DNA of 64,000 nucleotides from Corythucha ciliata (GCA_038030265.1 CM075937.1:46790198-46854197), one strand, 5' to 3'. Positions 1 to 11,639 are shown, counted from the stretch's first letter. Numbers and translations: made by a program. The notes: generated by a model from the sequence alone, not told the origin.

Positions 1-836
1 CAAGGCACTGTATTGGGTCCTCTTTTGTTTTTGGTTTACTTAAATGACATATTCTCCTTGAAATTGTTGGGGAGGCCATACTGCAATGCAGATGATACTG
101 CATTTCTTTTCTGCCATGACGATGTTGAATACTTAAAAAACAGGATTTTAATTGATTTCAGAGTTATAAAGACATGGTTAGATAGTAATCTCCTAGCTAT
201 AAATATTTCTAAATCCAACTTGATTTATTTTACAAATGGTTTAAGAACGGAAAGGATAGCGCTGGATTCGAATATTGTCTCTCACTCACCAAATTGTAGT
301 AATAATTGCACCAACTCTACAGAATGTTTCAAATTGTATTTTTGTGAATCAGTAAGATATCTTGGCGTTATTTTAGATTATAGGCTCAAATTTCGCGAAC
401 ACATTCATAGTATTACAACGAAAGTTAGAAAATTCTTCTATTCCTTTAAACAGTTAAGGCAAGTTTTGGATAGGAACTCTCTTAGGACGGCATATTTTGC
501 CTTATGTCAATCTCTACTGACCTATGGAATTATTGTCTGGGGTAATGCTTCGTCTGGGGAGGGGGAATGCGTCTGGGGTATTGCTGGGGTGGCTCAAAAA
601 GTAATTTTAAGGATCATCTTGAATAAACCTCCCTTGACACCTTCTCAGATGTTATTTGAGGATCTGGGAGTTATGAACATTGAAGAACTATTCCTCCTTA
701 ATGTTGCTTGCCATGCTTGGAAAATGAATTACAATCAACACTACCTTCATAGATACCCAACGAGATTAGCACAACTTACTAATGTAAGATTACCGAAAAT
801 TCATTCATCACTATAATTATTATAACCATGCCTCTA
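1..836 (+). pseudogene. LINE A, copy 1: 3' part of CR1/L2-like reverse transcriptase
   Basis: The frame is open from the first base to a stop at 814-816. It begins inside the RT motif QGTVLGPLLFLVYLND and continues through an NADDTAF motif (the YADD position, with N for Y) and the thumb region ending KIHSSL. The 5' part lies outside the window. The same sequence occurs at about 35361-36190, which lets private changes be seen. A small insertion near 813 brings the stop, and a G-rich replacement near 550-590 stands where copy 2 reads a normal coding sequence. The element is interrupted right after 836 by a TA-target transposon and resumes at 7237. I assign it to the CR1/L2 group from the style of its linker and thumb in copy 2; the clade is inferred, not tested. 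Confidence 0.85.
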
Positions 837-1510
837 CAGGGTGTTAACGTTAAGGTCGCACCACCGGCCAGGGTTCGATTCTGCAACTCATTTGCGGCAA
901 AAGTTGTCCTCTGCAAAAAAAAATTTCACCCCGCACGAAGTCCGACTTTTTTCATTTTAAGATTTTTTTCGTGTTATAGACATCACGTTACTAAAACGAC
1001 TGTAACTCGCTTATTTCTGGCCGAAAATCAAATCTGAATACACCGTTGGAAAGAGCGTTAAATTTACCATCTTCCCAGTGCTAAATATTATTTTAAATGT
1101 AGGATTCAGGGGACGAAAAATGAGCCTGAGTAGTAAAATGTGAGGAATTACGAAAATTTGCAGAATTTTCAAACGTTTTCAACTCCGACTGAATCTGTCG
1201 GTTAATCGTACACTGCAATCTTAAAAGTTGGCGTAGAACCTCAGCTTTCATTAGGTCTAGTCATTTTTTAAATTAAAAAATCGAATAGGTGAGAAAACCG
1301 CGTCTGATTGAAAAAAATAGGTGTTTTTTTATCTTGCTCAATTATTCAATGACTGCCAAATCTTCACAGTTTGGTGGAATAAGGGGTGGGTTTTACTTGT
1401 TTTTTCTCGCTGAATCGAGTAGCGGTTGGCGCGCATATCACGCTAGCGCTGAATCGGGTGGTGCATATGTGGCTCATGAAATAGGAGAGCTAGGGGAATA
1501 GGGGTAGTCA
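837..1510 (+). repeat. Left long terminal inverted repeat of the 837-7236 element
   Basis: This stretch reappears reversed at about 4236-4655 and 7011-7236. The match covers the outer 230 bp and the inner part down to the CCCCTATTCCCCTAGCT region near 4250. The arms differ at scattered bases, so the element is not new. Short ORFs inside it are chance. Confidence 0.85.
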
Positions 1511-1516
1511 GGTGTT

Positions 1517-3500
1517 ATGGGCCGTATTCAGAAACCAACCTTTACGTCCCCTTAGGAGCTCCTTTAGTTAAGGTTCCTTTAGCGATTCCTTTAAAAATCG
1601 TATTCAGAAACGTTCCTTTAGAGTTCCTCGGCAGTTCCTTTAGCTAAAGGGGCCTTAAAGCAAATAAACAATGAAAATATGCTTTTAATGGTGACTGTAC
1701 GCTTTATCATGTGAAACCTCTCGCTATTTACGCCTTCAAAAGCACATTAGTTATCAAAATTGTATGAAATGCCAGCCTATTAACATTGCGTAATTTTAAT
1801 TTATTGATGAGCGTGGACAAGTTCAAGATCGAAGAGAACCGTAAAGTTTGTGCGGAAAGCGGCCATTGTCCCACAAGGGAATGCCCTGCTGGAGACTGCG
1901 TGATCGAGCAACGGCTACGGTTCTATTTTGGAAAATTCGACTGCTGTCAATCGAATGTAGCCAACGGGTGACAACGTCTACAAATTCCATCCTTGGGCCG
2001 CAAAACACAACTACTTTGAGACTCATCCAGACTCCTGTCACCTACGGAGACTTTAAGCGGAGTATATGTGCACAATAATTGCAGCCGACGACACCGGGGA
2101 AACCAACCAATCTGAAAAATGGAAAGGATGATTCTCTCACTCTTTGGCCACTAGGAAAATATATAAGCTGTTTTGTTAGCCCCGCTATGCTTTCACTTCC
2201 TTTATGTTCACGATACCACCGGCGTCACCGGTTGGCTGACACCTCGTAGGTCACAAAACTGTCTGCAAGGGCCGTTGCTCGGTACCTACGAGGAATGAGT
2301 TTGTCCAGTGAATTTCGAAGGAAATGTAACGCTCTTCAACTTGTGACTCAGAAGACGTTTTCGTGGAACGCGCAGTATTCGAGTGATAGACGAAAATCCG
2401 TTTAAAACTCCGGGGGAAAAACGCAGTTTTCTGCCCCCACTGAAGTTCTAAAGAGGAGTTTTGGATGAAAGAGAAGCCTTTTAGCTCCAGGGGGCCTCAC
2501 GAGGTGGCGCCGACAACGATGAGCGAGGGCTTTCGAGCGCCCTTGCGACTGGGGCCTTATTCCGAACGGTCGGGAAGAAAATGCCGCAAGAGGGATCCAG
2601 GAACCCCGTATAAGAAATAACATTACCCCTTCGTGGGAACCACACTTGCGGCATTTTTTCCTGACACCTCTGACCAGCCCGCACTGGCACTGGCACTGGG
2701 GTCTTTTCCTGGCCCCAGCTCCGGCCGCGGTAGTGAGCTAGAGGCCGAAACGGTGCCACTCACCGTGCACTTTGACGAAATAATTATTTTCAGGCCTATA
2801 AATTATTTATTTTGGCCTAGGTTCCAATCCCGTACAAAACGAAAATAATGAAATAGATAGGACGGTCACACTTGAAACACAAGGGGAGACACAACACAAA
2901 AAAGATAAATTGACAAATCGTGGTATGGGACCGTCACTTGAAGATTTCCCGTCGCGTAAATTCTCAATAATTTGTGAAAGTTTGACAGCCGAAGAGAAAC
3001 TTGAACCCTTCAGTCGGTCGACGCTCGACGGATCAAAATCACAACGTTTCAAACAGTCTGATCTGACCGAAACGAGACCTTTTGGAGAACCGAACTGGAT
3101 TCAGATAGTGTGCTTCTTCTGTGTCGCTCATTACCCCATTGGAGATCCGAAATAAGATTGAGCGAGTCGAAAAACACAATAAATTCTTCCATTTCTCACA
3201 TTTACCGAGGGAAAATAATTACAGTAGAAACACTACAACACAAGACAAGGCTTAAAGGAACTGTAAAGGAAGCTCCCGAGCTTCCTTAGAGTTATCATAA
3301 GTATAACCAGCAAATAACATTCTTTAAAGGAACCACGAAGGTAAAAGTGGCTTTGTGAATACAATTTTTTCATGCCTTAAAGAACTCCTTTACAGTTCCT
3401 TAGCCAATGCGGATAAGGTTGGTTTCTGAATACAAATTCCTGCTATAAGGAGCCACAAAGGTTAAGGTCTCGTAAAGGTGCGTTTCTGAATACGGCCCAT
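1517..3500. mobile_element. Nested foldback/TIR element, about 2 kb, no transposase seen
   Basis: The ends are ATGGGCCGTATTCAG and CTGAATACGGCCCAT, with GTT directly outside both (1514-1516 and 3501-3503). The first and last 250 bp or so are rich in a TTCCTTTA/TAAAGGAA motif that recurs several times in opposite orientation. The middle has a short hairpin around a GCCGCAAG/CTTGCGGC pair (about 2581-2660) but no protein I recognise. It is probably non-autonomous. Its superfamily is not clear; a 3-bp duplication would fit several. Confidence 0.7.
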
Positions 3501-3639
3501 GTTTAAAAATGAATTTGTTTTCCACTAAGGGTTTCTATTTGTGGGAAAAGTCCGAGTATCTCTAATAACAACGAGAGAACATGCGGGAAACGACGAACAA
3601 GAGCTACTTTATTCTCCTCAGCATGATATTTTCTGTGTG

Positions 3640-4140
3640 TCCGCTATTTTGGTTTAGGCATATGCGGCCAACCTCATCCACTTCTCCTTCTGAAACCTCT
3701 GGATTCCGCCTTTCTTAGTCACTGCATGTGAATCCTATCCAGCAGATCCTCGATCTCAGGATGTTTTTCACCATATCTTTATAAACTCCTGTTTTAAGTC
3801 CCTCCACAAACGTTAGCCGAGAAGGGTAAGGTCCGGTCTTCTAGGAGGCCATAGAATTGGTCCTCTGAATCCAATCCACTTGTAAAAAAATGCGTTCACT
3901 TGGAGTGATAAATCTCGTACTCTGATTACTCGGAGCGCTTTACCGTAACTGCAAGTAAACGCCGAGCATGATTACCTCGGAGCATAGTTCATCAAGTAGG
4001 TAGAAAGCGTTTCTAGAGGATCTGCTTGAGGATTAGCGTATTCGGCGATCAAATCAGGCAGAATCATTGGGTTTTAGAACGGATGGTGGGGACCAACACG
4101 AAGGACACACCGAAAATATGCCAAAGTGAATAAAATAGCT
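3640..4140 (-). pseudogene. Decayed Tc1/mariner-type transposase (DDE) remnant
   Basis: Read on the minus strand, about 3840-3885 gives WIGFRGPILWPPRRPDLT. This resembles the WPPRSPDLTPLD block around the second catalytic aspartate of mariner/Tc1 transposases. The surroundings have stops and frame changes. The relic lies between the long inverted repeats of a TA-target element, which is where its own transposase should be. The rest of the domain cannot be traced by eye. Confidence 0.55.
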
Positions 4141-4235
4141 CTTGCTTGTCTTTTCTAGATGTTATCATCAGACGGTCTATTCCCGAATTGCGTCCCTAAC
4201 TAGAAACGGAATCCTTTTTAAAATATTAGACATCG

Positions 4236-4655
4236 TATTACCCCTATTCCCCTAGCTCAACTAATTCATGAGCATCGTTAGCACCACCATTCGATTCAGC
4301 CACAGAAAAAAACAAACATAAAACAGGCGTATCCCACCCTTTATTCCACCAAACTGTGAAGATTTGGCAGTCATTAAATAATTGAGTAAAATAAAAAAAA
4401 GCACCTATTTTTTCAATCAGACGCGGTTTTCTCACCTATTCGATTTTTTAATTAAAAAAAATGACTAGACCTAAAGAAAGCTGAGGTTCTACACCAACTT
4501 TTAAGATTGCAGTGTACGATTAACCGACAGATTCAGTCGGAGTTGAAAACGTTTGAAAATTCTGCAAATTTTCGTAATTTCTCACATTCTACTACTCGGG
4601 CTTATTTTTGGTCCCTTGAATCCTACATTTGAAATATTACTTTGCATTGGGAAGA
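4236..4655 (-). repeat. Right inverted repeat of the 837-7236 element, inner part
   Basis: It is the inverse of about 1060-1510, with scattered differences. It stops at 4655 within ATTGGGAAGA, where a LINE has inserted. The outer part of the same repeat continues at 7011-7236. Confidence 0.85.
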
Positions 4656-4664
4656 ATTTTTTTT

Positions 4665-5674
4665 TTAACTACGCCGTGTCGGTGGGGCATCTTCGACCAT
4701 CCGACTTCTTGCAGCCCAGTAATGTTTTGCAGTCCGGTGGAAGCGGTCGTCATCTTCGGTGGATCTCACATCCTGTAGAGCTCTGCAGGTCTCGAGGCTT
4801 TCACCATCCATTTCACCGGTCCCGCACAATTCACAATCTGGTGATGATTTCACGCCTATCCTGTGCAGATGTTTCTGGAGAAAATCATGGCCGGTCAATG
4901 TGCGAAAGCAGGCAACTCCAACTTTCCTGGGAAGATCCGCTGGTATTTGACCGCCACTTCTTGCTAGGGATTCCCATTTCTTCCCTCCAGCGTGCTCAGC
5001 ATGCTCAGTAGCCAGGGTCCCCAGAATCTTTCTTTGAGCATCTCTTCTTGCGGCATACTGCGTTACTGGGATGGTTGGTTGGGTCATCTCCGAGCCTTCC
5101 TTTGACAACCGATCGGCCATCTCGTTTCCAAACAGGCCACAATGAGAGGGCACCCACTGGATTGTCAAACGGTACCTTTTTTAAGCAGTACATCCGCCAA
5201 TCTCCTACACTCCCGGACAGTCGAGGAGTCACCGGATTGTCCAGATCCTGTAACGGCTGTGATGGCTGCTTGGGAATCGACCAGGATTACTATATCAGGG
5301 GTTTGCTCCAGTTTCAGAAACTCCTCCAGCGCCAACTGGATCGCCTTGACCTCCCCGTCGAAATTTGTGGCAACAATTCCAACTGGTGCTTTGATCTGAA
5401 AGGCGGAGGAAAACACACCTGTACCAGTGTTCCTCGTGGCATCTTTAGCGGAACCATCTGTATATACTCGCAGCCATAGGGGGTTAGGGTACCTTTCATT
5501 GAGGGTCTCCAGAGCCGTCATTCTCAGCTCAGAGATGGATGACTGTCCCTTTTTCACATCCCTGGTCAGGTCAAGTCTGCCCTCTGCCCTGCGCCACGAA
5601 GTCAGCTCACCCTCAATATGGAATGTCTCCCGAGGACCGGGGGTGATGTCATGTCTTCGCCCTATGGTTTCCAC
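4665..5674 (-). pseudogene. LINE G RNase H domain and C-terminal zinc motif
   Basis: The minus-strand frame has LRVYTDGSAKD (first RNase H Asp), DGEVKAIQLALEE (Glu) and IVILVDSQAAITA (second Asp). After a frameshift near 5165 come IQWVPSHCGLFGNEMADRL (fourth acidic residue) and a CELCGTGEMDGESLETC-like cysteine motif. This order is typical of RNase H LINEs. The frameshift separates the third and fourth acidic residues, so this copy is inactive. Confidence 0.85.
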
Positions 5675-7000
5675 AACTGAGGAAAGTTTTGCTGTGTACA
5701 GAGTCTCTGGGACATCACTTCCTCCCTCTGCCAGTATGGATCTTCAAGTCTGTGGAGCCTCTCCTTCGCGGCTATTGCTGCGATTTCTCTTCGGACGCTA
5801 AGGGGCTCAATTCCGGTCTGCAGTTCCATCGCTGCAATGGGGGTGGACTGGGATGCTCCTGTAACTAGCCTCAGGGCAACATTTTGCGTTTTGTCCAGCT
5901 TTTCTAGGGTTGTTGCTGAGGCTGTTGTCATCACCTCCCCCCCGTACTCCATCACTGGACGAACATACGTTTTGTACGTGAGAGCTAGCAGATCTTGGCC
6001 GTACCTCAGGGAGACGGGAGGGGGCTTGGTAGAGAGCGTGAACAGCTGGAAATTAGTTTTAATGGGGTTTACTCGAAGTTCATTACTGTTGGCCCAGGCC
6101 CGGAGGGCTTTCATCGCCTTGTTAAGGCATTCTTCTAGTGCCGGGATAGAACTGCTTGTCGCCCAGACCACAAGGTCGTCGGCGTTCAGAAGACAGTTGA
6201 GGCCCGGTATTTTTTGAAGTTCGAGCACCACGTCGTCAATCATCAAGTTGAAAAGAGTCGGACTGAGGACGGACCCCCGCGGTAGACCTTGCTTCGTTTA
6301 TTTGAACGGGGATGTGGCATCACGGTACCTTACCCGAAGGTAACGTTGGGCGAGGAAGGACCTTATGAAGCCGTACATTCTACCTTCTGCTTTCGCTGGA
6401 AACCATTCTTAACCTCTTCCGCCAAGCGAATAACATGTTCCATGGTGCTTCTATTTGCCCTAGGCCGATAACTTTCGGGTCGGTCTGGGCTCTTATCTTT
6501 TTTCAGGATAGGGATAACCTCTGATTTTCTCCACATGCTGGGCAGTCCTTTTCTCCAAACCAAATTGATCAGGCAAAGCCGGGTTTCTTTAGCTTTGTCG
6601 CCGAGTTGTGCAAGGAACTCCGGGAGCAGACCATCTGGGCCTGGGCTTTTCTTCTTTTTGCTATTACCCAAAGCAACCATCAGCTCATCCGTGGAGAACT
6701 CCTGGTTAAGTAGCTCGTCGTCTCCTTCTTCTAATACCGTGTTCGGCAGGATTACATTGGGTAGTGCATGTCGGCGAGCAGGCTTGAAGTTGCTGACTTT
6801 ACAATAATGGCGGCAAAAATGCTTGGCTATGTCAGTTTCGTCGGTTATGACCCTATCACCGTCGACCAATGGATGATTTCTCTCATTCCCTTCGTTGTTC
6901 AGTTTCGAGACGTATTTATGGGTTTTGAGACCGTCTTTGCGGTAGTCTAGGCTACCAAGGAAGGAGCTGCATGCCTTCCGCTTCGCCTGGATAATCTCAA
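5662..7000 (-). pseudogene. LINE G reverse transcriptase, broken
   Basis: Reading from 7000 downward gives a linker (about 7000-6700) and the first RT blocks with SPGPDGLLPEFLAQLG and IPILKKDKSP (about 6640-6480). After a break near 6360-6300 the frame resumes with LNADDLVVW, the catalytic ADD box, at about 6190. The thumb follows, ending near 5662. The block holding the first catalytic aspartate is missing or disrupted, so the protein is dead. An overlapping frame carries the RNase H next downstream. Confidence 0.8.
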
Positions 7001-7010
7001 ATTGGGAAGA

Positions 7011-7236
7011 TGGTAAATTTAACGCTCTTTCCAACGGTGTATTCAGATTTGATTTTCGGCCAGAAATAAGCGAGTTACAGTCGTTTTAGTAACGCAATGT
7101 CTATAAAAATCTTAAAAGTGAAAAAAGTCAGACTTCGTGCGGGGTGAAATTTTTTTTTGCAGAGGACAACTTTTGCCGCAAATGAGTTGCAGAATCGAAC
7201 CCTGACCGGTGGTGCGACCTTAATGTTAACACCCTG
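7011..7236 (-). repeat. Right inverted repeat of the 837-7236 element, outer part
   Basis: It is nearly the inverse of 837-1065 and ends at the TA duplication 7237-7238. Confidence 0.85.
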
Positions 7237-7383
7237 TATAATTGCCAGCAGGATTGCCCGTAGATTTAAGTTTAATTATGGTATGTTTTGTAATCATAAG
7301 GCGCTTAAGAAATATCTTATTGAGAAGAAGAAGCAAAGTTTGCTTCAATTTAGGATGTTAGTGAGCTAAGTTAGTCTTGTTTA

Positions 7384-8048
7384 TGTTACCGTCAAAACCC
7401 GAAATCAGTCAAAACCCTGAATTGCCTAGTCAGAACTAGTTTTATCAAAGCTCCTCAGTGAGTACTAGTATTCACTAGGCAAAACTAGAATTGTCCAAAG
7501 TTGCCAGACAATTCTAGTTTTTAATAAAACGTTTGTAGTTAAAACTAGTTGTAGCCACTTGGGGTCACCGTTAAAACCCGAAATAAGTAATAACCTGAAA
7601 TTCCTGACCAAAACAGTTTTACAGGCAAAATGTTTGACAAACCACCAAAACTGAACGAAAAAAAGGAATCCAAGAATTTATTAGTATGAAACCAATAACG
7701 GATTGAAAGTTAAAAGATTCGTAATCGTAAAGATAGTTCATTTGTTGTTGCATGGCAAACTGGTGTGGCATTTTGAATCCCACAATTTAGACGGTTGGCA
7801 CCAGCAACCGTTGGAAGAGCAAAACTTATTGTTTTGACTGAGCTATCCAGTTGGAACAAGTTTTAAATAGTAAAAGCTAATATAAAATTAAGAAGGAACA
7901 ATTCATTCGTAAATTCTAGTTTTCTCTGACCTCCATCGTCAATTCTAGATTTACCTAGTAAATACTAGTTTTAGCTAAGGGGCTTTGGTAAAATTAGTTA
8001 TGACTAGGTAATTCGGGTTTTGACTGATTTCTGGTTTTAACGGTAACA
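7384..8048. mobile_element. 665-bp MITE with TGTTACCGTCAAAACC ends, TTTA target
   Basis: The ends are TGTTACCGTCAAAACC and GGTTTTAACGGTAACA. TTTA is duplicated at 7380-7383 and 8049-8052, and copy 2 shows the empty site CTTGTTTATATTG. The interior contains many degenerate ACTAGTTTTA/TTCTAGTTTT pieces in both orientations and an internal repeat of the end motif near 7564. No ORF; non-autonomous. A 4-bp target fits several superfamilies, so I leave the family open. Confidence 0.8.
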
Positions 8049-8204
8049 TTTATATTGATTTATAGAGTTATAATTTATCATTCCGATTATTTAGTGTCGC
8101 GGTATGTAATTGTATAGCGTGTATGTATTAAATCCGATTTGTATTCATCTGGCTAAACTGAATTCCAGCTCTCTACTCAAGTTTTAACTTTTTGAGGGCT
8201 GGAA

Positions 8205-8260
8205 TCAAAATAAAAATAAAATAAATAAATAAAATAAAATAAAAATAAATAAATTAAAAT
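8205..8260 (+). repeat. A-rich tail of LINE A, copy 1 (AAATA/AATA units)
   Basis: This is a run of AAATAAA-type units directly after the conserved LINE 3' end. The same tail is at 36806-36856 with slightly different unit numbers. Confidence 0.8.
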
Positions 8261-10935
8261 TCAATTCAACGTTTGGCTGCCACCTCATTATCCAAACGAT
8301 TCGTCAGGATATTGAGGTCAAGGGTTCAAAAGGTTTACCATTCCCCTGTCTAGGGTAACAGAGCAGGGCGCGCCTCCCCTTCCCCCCCTGAAAGTTCAAT
8401 GGGACAAAAGAGTTGGACGGCACTGGGTAAATATGACAATTTTTATAATTTCCAATTTCCTCGTAGCACAGACGGTATATTGGTACGGTTGTCGTAGGCT
8501 TGAATAAACTTTCTCGTCGAACAATAACTCTTGAGCCGTGTCAGCCGCGTGATTGGGCGGCGCGGCTCCTGGGTGACCCGACATGGAAGGCGGGGAGAGT
8601 TAAAACAATCAGCCCGGACGAGAAACTTTGTTACTGAATGGAGCTGTACAAAAGAGGTAAAATAATAAAGGGTGTGAAACTTCTCATATTGCGCTTAAAT
8701 TTTATCCCCATTAAACTTTACCCGGCGGAAACCATTCTAATAAATTTTACTTTCAGCCCTCCCCCCCCCACCAATTCCTCCCTTTTTCACCACGACCAAC
8801 ATACTGGATCCTTCAGCAAACACCACACACTTGCATTACATATGCTCTCATGACTTCAGTCACAACATGTAAATTTTAGGTTGTTTCGCGGACTTGTTCG
8901 CACGGAGTTTCATGAGGAGCAGCGAAGTGAAAAAAAATTGCCCCACGACGTCTAAAAACCTTACTTCCACCTTTTTAAAAAGAACTCGGAGTTGAAAAAA
9001 GTGACTTTCTTTAAACTCAAACGACGTTTTTTTTTTCTTCTTTAAGAGAGGGCGAGATTTCATAAATTACTCAGTTTAAAAGAAGGAAATCAACCATTTA
9101 AGGAGGGTGGATTTTCTTTTATTTTTCTTTAAGAACCTCATTTTTATGCACTGAAAACAGCGAGGGTTACACACTGCTTTGTTTACTACTAGGAATGAAT
9201 TACCAATTCGCCTAGCATCTTGCTCGGATCGTTAAAAAATAATATATAAAAAAAACGCTGGTGGAATGTTAAAAATGGTGTTTTATACCAAGGAGTTATA
9301 GGGCGTTAACGTGTGTGGCGGTGAGAGGGGGGGGGGTTGCTTTCATTTGATCTTCTTGTAAATCACTATGGCGACTTGAAATAGCCCCTTTACGTATTAG
9401 ACCTATCGGTGCGTAAAACTGAAGTTTCTCCTTCATCCTCCCTACAGTCACACTAATCGTTTTCAAAAGGTCAAAGGTCGAAATCATGGAAATGTGGTTG
9501 CAAAGGAAGGAAGTTTCTGCACAGTATCGCCAGGAATTTTTCTGTTGGAGCGGAATGACGGGAGATCGGCTGTTTGCATTATTTGATTGCGAATTAGAAC
9601 ACAAGGGACTCTACTGCTAATAGCCGGTAAATTCATTCTCTTTTTCTCGTTAAATGTAATCTGCCGGGGCATTCAGACCATAAGTTGTTGTTTTCAACGT
9701 TTCGCCATTTCAAACAAATAATGCAATGTTAATTCCTGGGAGCTAATTCCCCCACAGATATCTCATTTAAAAGGCTCTTTAGACCTTTTTTACGCGAGAG
9801 GAAATTCCACCTCACCAACATTGATCTTGCAAATTGAGTTAAATATTTTAAACTTTTCCGACCCCTTTTTACCGCGTGAGAACACTTGTTAATAGGCCGC
9901 AAAAGGGCTTTCTAAATTCATCCCAACCAGCACCCGTAGCTCTGAGGAGCGACTCGCTTCTATTACCCCTTTTTGACAGCAACTACTTCCTGTGAGGAAT
10001 CGAAGCAATCCACTAAATTATAAGAGGAAGCTATCTCCATCACTCTCTCTCCCTCTATTTCCTCTACGAAAACGCGGGGTGAAAAGTAAATATATGATAA
10101 GAGCTCGGTCGGTGGAGTTATAAAAGGGATGGTTTTCGTTGATCCCCTCTCCCAACCACAACCTAAATCTCCCCCCCCCCTCCCATTGGCAGGCGGTACT
10201 CTTAAAATAACAATGCTTAGCTACATCTACGGTGCTCCAGTGTAGTTGTGGGGGGGGGGAATGGATGAGAGGAAAAAAAGAAGAAAAACTCCGCAGTTTC
10301 GAAATGCTTCGCTCGCGGTCTTTTCATGATTGATGAGGTAGAGCTTCCTCCCCTCTCCCTTCACCAACCACTAACACGACAGCTAACCAAAAACCTCGCA
10401 TTTTCACTACCTATACATATAAGAATACCTCTTGCCCGGGCTACATTATACGATTGTGGTTGCAATTTCCACCCTTCTACACTGGTTAAGGGCATGTCTA
10501 AACATTGAAATCCTTGTATAAATACTGGTAGCTCTCATTTTTGATGAAAAAGGTACAGTAGGTAAAGGGGTGATGAAGAGCGTTTTGTGAATGGTAAAAC
10601 ATAGGTACTGAAAGCCAACGTTTCTTTGTTTAAAAATGTGGAATTTAAACACAAAATGAAAGCTTCTTGGCAATTCCACAGCCTTTACACTGAGCGCCCC
10701 GTGACCATATTAGTAATTTCAGGTTTAGTGAAAAGCTTTTATCCTCCCCCCTCGCTTGTCCCGTTCATCGCCAGCTTCTCAGGCTGGCTGACAGCTGACA
10801 AACCTACCACGTGCCTATACTGAGCTTTGCTACATCTGTTCTGGACATCTCGAGAGCGTGGTATCTGAGCTTAACGATTACTTTGGTTTGCATAGGCGTA
10901 GTCAGAGTGCGGTCGGGTAAACACTATAAAAACGG
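8261..10935. other. Non-coding stretch shared by both copies; no gene seen
   Basis: The sequence is nearly the same at 36857-39555. It holds homopolymer C and G runs, AT-rich stretches and only short ORFs that are not favoured over chance. I see no splice-framed exon, tRNA or TE domain. Differences between the copies are single bases and run lengths. Confidence 0.7.
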
Positions 10936-10939
10936 CTTA

Positions 10940-11590
10940 ACTAACTGAACTCGCGCCCAAAAATACAAAACTGACGATTCGCGTTTTGAAAATGACTTCA
11001 CGCGCCCTAAAAATGGCTAAACTGGCGATTGTTGAACTCCTGAAAATACCCGAAAAGAACATAAATGATTCCCGCCAGAAAGTATAGCTAAATCGACCAT
11101 TCGCGCGCTAAAAAAGACCAAACTGACCATTCTCGTGCCAAATTATGACCAATACTCACCTTTGCCTTGACGGGCTAATCGACTCCCGAGAACGGCCAAA
11201 ATGACTTCACGCGCCCCGGGATTGCTTAAAAAGATTACTCCTGCCCTGAAAATGGCAAAATCGACATTTTTGTTTTTGCACCAGGAATGGTTCTGAACTA
11301 TTCAAGGACTATTTCAGCCCTAAAAATGGCAAAACTGAAGATTCTCGTGAGTCTTGAAAATGGCTAAAATTACAATATTCGAACCCTAGAAATTGCCGAA
11401 CTTAATGTATACGAGCTCTAAAAATGGATAAACTGACGAAACGCGCTCTAAAAATGCCTGAAAAAGGTGACTCCTACCCTGAAAATGGTAAAATTGACCA
11501 TTCGAGCGCCGAAAATGGTCAAACTGACCGTTCTCACCTCTGTTTGGGGGCGTAGCGCCTATAACAGGAAAAACTGACTAAACTGGCTAA
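10940..11590. repeat. Degenerate minisatellite block alpha
   Basis: Units of roughly 30-45 bp repeat the theme CCCTAAAAATGGCTAAACTG followed by ACNATTCNCGNG. They are strongly diverged from each other. Copy 2 has the same array at about 39560-40210, nearly base for base, so the array decayed before the duplication. Confidence 0.7.
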
Positions 11591-11639
11591 ACTGACAATA
11601 GGCTCTTAATGTTTAGCTGGAGGATAAATGAAACTTTGA

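Larger units (their letters stand above)
4656..7000 (-). mobile_element. LINE G: 5'-truncated RNase H-bearing LINE (I/R1/LOA-type)
   Basis: The element lies on the minus strand. A poly(T) run at 4657-4666 is its poly(A) tail. The host sequence ATTGGGAAGA is duplicated at 4646-4655 and 7001-7010, a typical LINE target duplication, and the host inverted repeat reads through when the insert is removed. The body carries an RT, an RNase H and a C-terminal Cys-rich motif, all with frame breaks. No endonuclease is present, so the copy is 5'-truncated. Confidence 0.85.
837..7236. mobile_element. Long-TIR DNA transposon with TA target (Tc1/mariner-like), composite
   Basis: The element starts CAGGGTGTTAACGTTAAGG and ends with the inverse, GTTAACACCCTG. 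TA stands at 835-836 and 7237-7238, and copy 2 shows the empty site CCTCTATAATTG. TA duplication and CAGGGTG ends fit Tc1/mariner-like elements. The inverted repeats are unusually long (about 670 bp). The interior holds a nested 2-kb foldback element (1517-3500) and a minus-strand transposase relic (about 3640-4140). The right inverted repeat is split by an RNase H LINE (4656-7000). Without the two guests the element would be about 2.1 kb. Confidence 0.85.
7237..8260 (+). pseudogene. LINE A, copy 1: C-terminal end, 3' UTR and A-rich tail
   Basis: After the transposon the LINE resumes with codons ending KKYLIEKKKQSLLQF (to about 7350), then the 3' UTR. A 665-bp MITE sits at 7384-8048. The UTR continues to the end-of-element sequence TTTGAGGGCTGGAATC and the A-rich tail. 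Copy 2 holds the same end at 36204-36856. Confidence 0.8.

Noticed and set aside
13..816. Complete gene starting at ATG 13
   Set aside because: The frame starts before the window within an RT motif; it is a truncated LINE, not a gene start.
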